Of a stretch of DNA of 64,000 nucleotides, positions 58,256 to 64,000 are shown piece after piece (the stretch's first letter is position 1; each line of letters begins with the position of its first letter). Source of the stretch: JAVJST01 sp040219295. Lineage in GTDB: Bacteria > Pseudomonadota > Alphaproteobacteria > Rhodospirillales > Casp-alpha2. The notes beneath the pieces were generated by a model, which searched no databases, was not told where the DNA came from, and was given only the letters and a program-made list of their open reading frames with translations. A program made the position numbers and the translations under genes. The DNA is taken from positions 124,001-188,000 of the forward strand of contig JAVJST010000001.1 in NCBI GenBank assembly GCA_040219295.1. The letters are read 5' to 3'.

Positions 58256-59503
58256 ATGAGCATAGCGTCAAAGGCGGTTGAAATCGGCAGCAGACCGGTC
58301 GGTGCGGGTCGCGAGACCTGTCGTTTCTTGCCGAGACGCACCCTGCTGACGCTGCTGTTCGCCATTGCTTTTCTCCCTGCCGTCTTCTCGAGCGCCGCTC
58401 AAGCCAAGTACGCATCCTTGGTTCTCGACGCCGATACCGGCCAGGTCCTGCACTCGGTCAACGCGGACACCCGGAACTATCCGGCGTCGCTCACCAAGAT
58501 GATGACGCTTTACCTGGTGTTCGAGGCGCTCGAACGCGGCGATATCGCCATGAACACCGCGTGGACGGCTTCCGCCCGCGTTGCCGGGCAACCTGCTTCG
58601 CGGCTGGGCCTGGCCCGTGGCGAGAAGATAACGGTGAGAGACGCCGTACTGGCGTTGATCACGAAGTCGGCAAACGATGTCGCGACGCTCGTCGGCGAAA
58701 GTCTCGCCGGTTCCGAGCGCGACTTCGCCCTCAAGATGACGGCCAAGGCCCGCGAGATCGGCATGGCCCGCACAACGTTCCGCAACGCGTCGGGGCTCGG
58801 CAATCGCGGTCAGCTGTCGACGGCGCGCGACATGGCGATCCTGGCGCTGGCGCTGATCCGCGACTTTCCCCAGTATTACGAGCTGTTTTCGACCACGCGC
58901 TACAAGCATGGCGACCGGACCTACAAGAACCACAACAAGCTGCTGACGGCTTACGAAGGAACCGACGGCATCAAGACCGGCTACATCTCGGCCTCGGGAT
59001 TCAATCTGGTCGCGTCGGTAAAACGCGGCAACAAGCGCCTGATCGGCGTCGTGTTCGGTGGCAAGAGTTCAAAGCAGCGCAACCGTCACATGATCAAACT
59101 GCTCGACAAGGGCTGGCGGATCCTCGCCGAGCAGGGAACCGTCATGGCCGATGCGGGACCGGTCCCGCAGGCGCCGGCCAAGCCGGCGACGGAGACCGCC
59201 GCGGTGCAGCCGGCGAACGGAAAATCGGGCTGGGGCATCCAGGTCGGCGCCTTCGCCGACCGCGCGCATGCCAAGCGGGTCGCAACCGACGCGGCGTCGC
59301 TGGTGCCGGAACTGCTGGAGGAGGGCCATGTGACGGTCGTGCCGCTGATCCAGAAATCGGGCAAGCAGCTCTACCGTTCGCGCATCCACGGCATCACCAA
59401 GGCCCAGGCGTATCAGGCCTGCAAGGCGCTGGAGCGCCGCAAACGCCAATGCATGGAGCTTCGCGTTCCGTCTTCGCTCGAGGTTGCCGACGCTGGTCAG
59501 TAG
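58256..59503 (+). CDS. D-alanyl-D-alanine carboxypeptidase with SPOR domain
   Basis: 415 residues: membrane/signal segment (LLTLLFAIAFLPAVFSSAAQA), then a penicillin-binding protein fold of the DacA (PBP5/6) type. Active-site motifs are SLTK (YPASLTKMM), SAN (ITKSANDVA) and KTG (DGIKTGYISASG). The C-terminal 85 residues (GWGIQVGAFADRAHAKRVAT and onward) are a SPOR peptidoglycan-binding domain, which replaces the usual membrane-anchoring helix of PBP5. It trims D-Ala from peptidoglycan in the periplasm, perhaps at the septum. Confidence 0.94.
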   Translation: MSIASKAVEIGSRPVGAGRETCRFLPRRTLLTLLFAIAFLPAVFSSAAQAKYASLVLDADTGQVLHSVNADTRNYPASLTKMMTLYLVFEALERGDIAMNTAWTASARVAGQPASRLGLARGEKITVRDAVLALITKSANDVATLVGESLAGSERDFALKMTAKAREIGMARTTFRNASGLGNRGQLSTARDMAILALALIRDFPQYYELFSTTRYKHGDRTYKNHNKLLTAYEGTDGIKTGYISASGFNLVASVKRGNKRLIGVVFGGKSSKQRNRHMIKLLDKGWRILAEQGTVMADAGPVPQAPAKPATETAAVQPANGKSGWGIQVGAFADRAHAKRVATDAASLVPELLEEGHVTVVPLIQKSGKQLYRSRIHGITKAQAYQACKALERRKRQCMELRVPSSLEVADAGQ

Positions 59504-59509
59504 CGTCGC

Positions 59510-59980
59510 CTACCATCCCGCATCGAAGTTCGAGACCATCCACCGCTTGGAGCGGGCGACGTACTGCTGCTTGAAGCGTCGGCGCCACTCGTCGAGGGTC
59601 CAGTCCGTATCGGTCAGCACCGATGGGCTCGGCGGCATGTAGGCCAGCGCACTGACCCTGCCGAGGCGCGTTGTCGACACCTCGACCGTGCCGAGCACGT
59701 AATCGTCATCCTCGAACCAGTCGATCTTGGCCCTGTCCTTCGCCGACAGCCCGTGAACGACGCAGCCGGCGACCGGTCCGCCGTCGCCTTCCGCAAGCGT
59801 CGGGTACCAGGCGCCCTTGACGTAGACCCGCCGGTACCCGTGGGCGACGGCCGGGATCAGCTGGCGGCTGGGCAAGCGTCGCCCGAGAACGATCCGCTGG
59901 ATGTCGCCGTCGAGCAGCGTGCCGTAGAAGAAGTATGGCATCCGGGCCCGTGCCCGGTCGCGGGTCGTCACGATCGCCAT
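59510..59980 (-). CDS. gamma-glutamylcyclotransferase-like (AIG2/GGCT) protein
   Basis: 156 residues with the GGCT fold: PYFFYGTLLDGDIQRIVLGR with the Tyr-Gly-Thr-Leu signature, ATG GYRRVYVKGAWYPTLAEG region, and DWFEDDDYVLGTVEVST carrying the catalytic acid region. Such proteins release 5-oxoproline from gamma-glutamyl peptides or act on related amides. It lies 4 bases downstream of the pmm-type gene on the same strand, so probably in the same operon; convergent with the dacA-type gene. Confidence 0.88.
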   Translation of the reverse strand: MAIVTTRDRARARMPYFFYGTLLDGDIQRIVLGRRLPSRQLIPAVAHGYRRVYVKGAWYPTLAEGDGGPVAGCVVHGLSAKDRAKIDWFEDDDYVLGTVEVSTTRLGRVSALAYMPPSPSVLTDTDWTLDEWRRRFKQQYVARSKRWMVSNFDAGW

Positions 59981-59984
59981 GGCG

Positions 59985-61364
59985 TCAGTGGGTTTCCGTC
60001 AGCGAGATACCGGATGCGGCCAGCTGGTCGCGGAGCGCCGCCTTGAGACGGCCTAAGCCGGCGTCGTCGTCGGCCTCGCAGCGCGCGACGAGCACGTCCT
60101 GGGTGTTCGATGCGCGCAGCAACCACCAGCCGTCGTCGGTTTCGACGCGCACCCCGTCGATGTCGTGGACGCGGGCGTCCGTGGCGGCCAGCCGCGCCTT
60201 GACCTCCTCGATGACTGGGGCCTTGCGGTCCTCGGCACAGGGGAAACGGAGCTCCGGCGTGTTGACGTAGTGCGGCAATGCCTCGCGCATTTCGGCAAGG
60301 GACTGCTCGCCTGAGGCCAGTATGGAGAGCAGCCGGATCGCGGCGTAGGCCGCATCGTCGTAACCGTAGTAGCGATGCTTGATGAACAGATGGGCGCTCA
60401 TCTCGCCGGCAAGCGGCGCGCCGGTCTCCTGCATCATCGTCTTGATCAGCGAATGTCCGGTCTTCGACATCAAGGCCTTGCCGCCCATGCGCGTGACCTC
60501 CTCGAAGAACGCCTTCGACGCCTTCACGTCGGCGATCACCGTCGCCCCCGGTTCGTCGGCAAGAACCTCGCGCGCCAGCAGGATCAGCATCTGGTCGCCC
60601 CACAGCACGTGACCCGTGCCGTCGATCAGGCCGATCCGGTCGCCGTCGCCGTCGAACGCGACGCCGACGTCGCAACCGTGCGCCTCGACCGCCGCCTTGA
60701 GCTGCTCAAGGTTTTTCTCGACCGTCGGGTCCGGATGGTGGCGCGGAAACGTGCCGTCGATTTCGGCGTTGATCAGCACGTGATATCCGGGCAGCACCTC
60801 GGCCAGCTTCGAGACCACGTCCCCGGCGGCCCCGTTACCCGGATCCCACGCGATCTTGAGGTCCCGGCTGCCGCGGTAGTCGGCGGCGATCCGCTCGACG
60901 TAGGCATCGAAAACGGAGGTCCCGGCTTCTTCGCCCTCGCCCACGGTGAGTTCCCCGGCCTCGATCCGCCGGCCCAGTTCCTGAATGTCCGCGCCGTAGA
61001 ACGACTTGCCGCCGGCGACCATCTTGAGACCGTTGTAGTCGGACGGATTGTGCGATCCGGTGACCATGGCGCCGGCGTCGACGCGCAGGTGGTGGGTCGC
61101 GAAGTAAAGCATCGGCGTCGGGCCGAGCCCAATCCGGCGCACCGTCATGCCGGCGGCAACGAGCCCGTCGACGACGGCCTGCTCCAGGTCCGGCGAACTC
61201 AGCCGTCCATCGCGGCCCACGGCAATGGTCTTCATGCCGCGCTCTCGGAGAATGGTGCCGTAGCCCTGCCCGATCAGCCGCATGACCTCGGGCGTCAGGC
61301 TTTCACCGACGATGCCGCGAATGTCGTACTCGCGCAGGATGACCGGGTCGATGATTCTGCCCAT
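59985..61364 (-). CDS. phosphomannomutase/phosphoglucomutase
   Basis: 459 residues of the alpha-D-phosphohexomutase family, AlgC/ManB-like. YDIRGIVGESLTPEV starts domain 1; the phosphoserine loop is TGSHNPSDYNGLK; metal loop FDGDGDRIG; sugar-binding GEMSAHLF; phosphate-binding RASNTQDVLVAR. It interconverts hexose 6- and 1-phosphates for sugar-nucleotide synthesis. Start 61364 keeps the normal length. It follows ugd by 8 bases in the galU-ugd-pmm operon. Confidence 0.94.
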   Translation of the reverse strand: MGRIIDPVILREYDIRGIVGESLTPEVMRLIGQGYGTILRERGMKTIAVGRDGRLSSPDLEQAVVDGLVAAGMTVRRIGLGPTPMLYFATHHLRVDAGAMVTGSHNPSDYNGLKMVAGGKSFYGADIQELGRRIEAGELTVGEGEEAGTSVFDAYVERIAADYRGSRDLKIAWDPGNGAAGDVVSKLAEVLPGYHVLINAEIDGTFPRHHPDPTVEKNLEQLKAAVEAHGCDVGVAFDGDGDRIGLIDGTGHVLWGDQMLILLAREVLADEPGATVIADVKASKAFFEEVTRMGGKALMSKTGHSLIKTMMQETGAPLAGEMSAHLFIKHRYYGYDDAAYAAIRLLSILASGEQSLAEMREALPHYVNTPELRFPCAEDRKAPVIEEVKARLAATDARVHDIDGVRVETDDGWWLLRASNTQDVLVARCEADDDAGLGRLKAALRDQLAASGISLTETH

Positions 61365-61372
61365 CGATTTCC

Positions 61373-62701
61373 TCAGGCCGCGCCGGCGGCTGGCCGGCCG
61401 ATGCAGTGATAGACGATACCGGCAGCGGCCATGTCGGCGGGATTGTAGATGTTGCGCATGTCGACCATCAGCGGCTGCCGCAGCGCCGCCTTGACGCGAT
61501 CCATGTCGAGTCCGCGGAACTCGTTCCATTCGGTGACGATGACGACCACGTCGGCGTTTGCGAGCGTCTCGTAAGCATCGTTGCAGTAGGTCAGGTCCGG
61601 GTGGTCCTCAATCAGCTTGCGGGCCTCGTCCATGCCCTCCGGATCGTAGGCCCTCACCTTGGCGCCGGCGGCCAGCAGCGCCGGTACGATCTCGAGCGAC
61701 GGCGACTCGCGCATGTCGTCGGTGTTGGGCTTGAAGGTGAGCCCGAGCACGGCGACCGTCTTGCCGGCCGCATCCCCGCCGAGTGCGCCGATGACACGGT
61801 TGGCCATGGCGCGCTTTCGCGTGTCGTTGATGTCGACGACGGTTTCGACGATGCGCAGCGGCGCGCCTTTCTCCTGGGCCGTGCGGACCAGCGCCAGCGT
61901 GTCCTTCGGAAAGCACGATCCGCCGTAACCGGGACCCGGGTGCAGGAACTTGCGGCCGATGCGGCCGTCGAGCCCGATGCCGCGCGCGACGTCGTGCACG
62001 TCGGCGCCGACTTTCTCACACAGGTCGGCGATTTCGTTGATGAAGGTGATCTTGGTGGCGAGGAACGTATTGCCCGCGTACTTGATCAGTTCGGAGGTCT
62101 GACGCGACGTGAAGACGATCGGCGTCTCGATCAGGAACAGCGGCCGGTAGAGCTCGCGCATGACCGCGCGGGCGCGGTCCGAATCCGTGCCGATGACCAC
62201 ACGGTCGGGCCGCATGAAGTCGCCGATCGCCGATCCTTCGCGCAGGAACTCCGGGTTCGATACCACGTCGAAGTCCGCATCGGGACGCGTCTCGCGGATG
62301 ATCTTTTCGACCTCCTGGCCGGTGCCGACGGGCACCGTCGATTTGGTCACCACGACCGTGTAGCCGTCGATCTGTTCGGCGATCTCCTTCGCCGCCTGGT
62401 AAACGAAGCTCAGGTCGGCGTGGCCGTCGCCGCGGCGGCTCGGCGTGCCGACGGCGATGAAGACCGCGTCGGCCTCGCGGACCGCGCCCGCGAGATCGGT
62501 GGTGAAACTCAGCCGGCCGGCGTCGACGTTCTTCTTGACCAGGTCGTCGAGGCCCGGCTCGTAGATCGGCATCACGTTGTCATGGAGCTTGGCGATCTTG
62601 GCCTCGTCCTTGTCGACACAGACGACATCGACACCGAACTCCGAGAAACAGCTTCCCGAAACCAGGCCGACGTAGCCGGTTCCGATCATCGCAACGCGCA
62701 T
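61373..62701 (-). CDS. ugd: UDP-glucose 6-dehydrogenase
   Basis: 442 residues. NAD-binding MIGTGYVGLVSGSCFSEFG at the N terminus, the catalytic Cys in YGGSCFPKDT near residue 260, and the C-terminal UDP-binding domain. It makes UDP-glucuronate for polysaccharides. Its ATG overlaps the galU stop by one base (TGATG), so translation is coupled to galU. Confidence 0.96.
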   Translation of the reverse strand: MRVAMIGTGYVGLVSGSCFSEFGVDVVCVDKDEAKIAKLHDNVMPIYEPGLDDLVKKNVDAGRLSFTTDLAGAVREADAVFIAVGTPSRRGDGHADLSFVYQAAKEIAEQIDGYTVVVTKSTVPVGTGQEVEKIIRETRPDADFDVVSNPEFLREGSAIGDFMRPDRVVIGTDSDRARAVMRELYRPLFLIETPIVFTSRQTSELIKYAGNTFLATKITFINEIADLCEKVGADVHDVARGIGLDGRIGRKFLHPGPGYGGSCFPKDTLALVRTAQEKGAPLRIVETVVDINDTRKRAMANRVIGALGGDAAGKTVAVLGLTFKPNTDDMRESPSLEIVPALLAAGAKVRAYDPEGMDEARKLIEDHPDLTYCNDAYETLANADVVVIVTEWNEFRGLDMDRVKAALRQPLMVDMRNIYNPADMAAAGIVYHCIGRPAAGAA

Positions 62702-63570
62702 CAGGTGTATTCCTTCAGGATGTCTTGAACTCGGTCGCGCATGTCGTCCCGGTTGAGGGCGAACGCGATGTTGGCTTCGAGAAAGCCGGCCTTGGACCCG
62801 CAGTCGAAACGCCGGCCCTGGAAACGAAGGCCGTGGAACGGAACCTTGCCGATGGTCTTGGCCATGGCGTCGGTTAGCTGGATCTCGCCGCCGGCACCGG
62901 TCTCGTGCTTGTCGAGCTCGACGAACACCTCCGGTGTCAGGATGTAGCGGCCAATGATCGACAGGGTCGACGGCGCCTCATCGGGTTTTGGTTTCTCGAC
63001 CAGGCCCCTGGCCTCGGCGATCCGGCCATCGTCACTCTTGATGTCGAGAATGCCGTAGCGGTTGGTCTGTTCGCGGGGCACGTCCTCGACCGCGACCACG
63101 TTGCCGCCGGTTTCGTTGTAGACCTCGACCATCTGTCTGAGGCAACCGGGTTCGGCAAGGATCAGGTCGTCGGCGAGCAGCACCGCGAACGGTTCGTTGC
63201 CGACGAAACTGCGGCCGCACCAGACCGCATGACCGAGGCCGAGCGGTTGCTGCTGGCGAACATAGGCGAGCTGGCCCGGCGGCGGCGAACAGTCGAGCAC
63301 GCTCTGGAGTTCGGCCGTCTTGCCGCGTTGTTCGAGGACCTGCTCCAGTTCGACCGCGTGATCGAAGTGATCCTCCATCGCCGATTTGCCGCGCCCGGTG
63401 ACGAACACGAACTGGTCGATCCCGGCGTCACGGGCCTCCTCGAGCGCATACTGGATCAACGGCTTGTCGACGACCGTCAGCATTTCCTTGGGCAACGCCT
63501 TGGTCGCAGGCAGGAAGCGTGTGCCGAGACCGGCGACGGGAAACACGGCTTTGCGAATGGGCTGTACCAT
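62701..63570 (-). CDS. galU: UTP-glucose-1-phosphate uridylyltransferase
   Basis: 289 residues. Nucleotidyltransferase N terminus KAVFPVAGLGTRFLPATKAL with KEMLTVVDKPLI, the FVTGRGKSAMEDHFD block, VLLADDLI metal motif, and GLVEKPKPDEAPS. It makes UDP-glucose, the substrate of the coupled ugd. First gene of a minus-strand operon; the upstream 430 bases carry GGTCA repeats. Confidence 0.96.
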   Translation of the reverse strand: MVQPIRKAVFPVAGLGTRFLPATKALPKEMLTVVDKPLIQYALEEARDAGIDQFVFVTGRGKSAMEDHFDHAVELEQVLEQRGKTAELQSVLDCSPPPGQLAYVRQQQPLGLGHAVWCGRSFVGNEPFAVLLADDLILAEPGCLRQMVEVYNETGGNVVAVEDVPREQTNRYGILDIKSDDGRIAEARGLVEKPKPDEAPSTLSIIGRYILTPEVFVELDKHETGAGGEIQLTDAMAKTIGKVPFHGLRFQGRRFDCGSKAGFLEANIAFALNRDDMRDRVQDILKEYT

Positions 63571-64000
63571 CAGCGATACCCCGATTGATGCCCGTGCCGG
63601 TTGTCTCGGAATTCCCCCGGCCGGTCACTGGGCAAGGACCCCTTTCGCAGCGGCCTGCCTTGCCGTGCGGGTTGGCGACCTTTTGCCACAGGCCCCCCAA
63701 CGGCGCAAGCGCGGGCGCCCGGTTCCGGCTCCGAGCCCCGGACCGGGGGGCGGCGGCGAAAGGTCATTTTGGTCATGATTCCCACGAGTTCTTCACCAAG
63801 TCGTTGTAATCGTTGAATACGTCCTCCGGAAACAGGGTCATAAATGGTCATTTCTGGTCATTGTGCTCATCGTTTTCCGCTATCCTTCCGGGCGCGAGGG
63901 GAATGGCTCGGCGAGGCCGAGCGCCCGGTCTCTTTGCCACCGACGTGCGACTGCCGATCGAGGTGCCCGGCATGCCCATTTCTCGCCCATTACATGCCCA
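63571..64000. other. region upstream of galU to window edge
   Basis: About 430 bases. It holds the GGTCA repeat clusters (63762-63870) and a possible 22-residue frame on the minus strand (63842 to 63774), but no gene I can support. The final 60 bases contain ATG-rich sequence that might begin a plus-strand gene beyond the edge. Confidence 0.5.
63762..63870. repeat. two clusters of GGTCA repeats upstream of galU
   Basis: GGTCA occurs at 63762, 63771, 63836, 63846 and 63856, with GCTCA at 63865. Spacing is 9-10 bases inside each cluster, all in one orientation. This looks like tandem half-sites for a direct-repeat-binding regulator, about 190-300 bases upstream of the galU start. Confidence 0.6.

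Overview
The window looks like chromosomal DNA of a GC-rich alphaproteobacterium, most likely a Rhodospirillales-type free-living species. The clues are the gene order pcm-like / tolC / popZ / valS on one strand, a PopZ pole organiser, a phasin, a usg gene, a DinB polymerase with an N-terminal four-cysteine extension, class IIIb nucleotide cyclases with CHASE2 or GAF sensors, and PilZ/PAS_5 genes. The assignment is inference from gene content; no 16S gene is present.

Layout. 0-3.2 kb: three orphan secreted proteins, two of them built from internal repeats. 3.4-9.4 kb: metabolic genes (histone-deacetylase-like amidohydrolase, class I fructose-bisphosphatase, GlcG/HbpS protein, ErpA, exonuclease III, DODA-type dioxygenase, aminotransferase). 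9.4-16.9 kb: an IlvD/Edd dehydratase, then a nitrite-reduction island (Crp/Fnr regulator, DUF1858 protein, pseudoazurin, copper nitrite reductase NirK, NirV) and an MFS transporter. Two nearly identical TTG-N8-CAA palindromes sit between the divergent DUF1858 and pseudoazurin genes. A duplicated non-coding segment brackets the island. 16.9-19.8 kb: accessory DNA with a TPR protein, an orphan phage terminase small subunit and several REP-like hairpins. 19.8-23.9 kb: two PilZ proteins around a class V aminotransferase, a PAS_5 protein and an MscS channel. 23.9-30.3 kb: valS, popZ, tolC, a pcm-like methyltransferase, then tRNA-Cys and tRNA-Asn with a terminator.

30.3-36.6 kb: orphan secreted and membrane proteins, a PAS / degenerate GGDEF / EAL protein, an LHPP-like HAD phosphatase, a secreted protein with an HExxH motif, and dinB. 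36.6-42.2 kb: a coiled-coil protein of exact 36-residue repeats and two convergent adenylate cyclases (GAF-GAF-PAS-cyclase and CHASE2-cyclase) that end in the same short C-terminal motif. 42.4-48 kb: a type I secretion ABC/HlyD pair whose ABC subunit carries a long disordered tail, then a MotA/MotB-type stator pair. 47.9-57.9 kb: metallo-beta-lactamase fold hydrolase, usg, a lipoprotein, a 3-hydroxyisobutyrate-dehydrogenase-like enzyme, an inositol-phosphatase-like enzyme, a FemAB-like acyltransferase, a secreted protein with duplicated four-cysteine domains, clpA/clpS and a phasin. 58.2-63.6 kb: D-Ala-D-Ala carboxypeptidase with a SPOR domain, a gamma-glutamylcyclotransferase-like protein, and the sugar-nucleotide operon galU-ugd-pmm.

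How the genes fit together: the nir island gives periplasmic nitrite reduction to NO, with pseudoazurin as likely electron donor and the Crp/Fnr protein as likely NO or oxygen-responsive regulator. The two cyclases point to cAMP signalling, while the PilZ and EAL proteins point to c-di-GMP signalling. TolC could serve as outer-membrane partner of the distant ABC/HlyD pair. galU, ugd and pmm feed envelope polysaccharide synthesis. I see no CRISPR array, complete prophage, transposase or recognisable defence system. The most novel-looking elements are the repeat proteins, the cyclase pair with shared tails, and the bracketed nir island.
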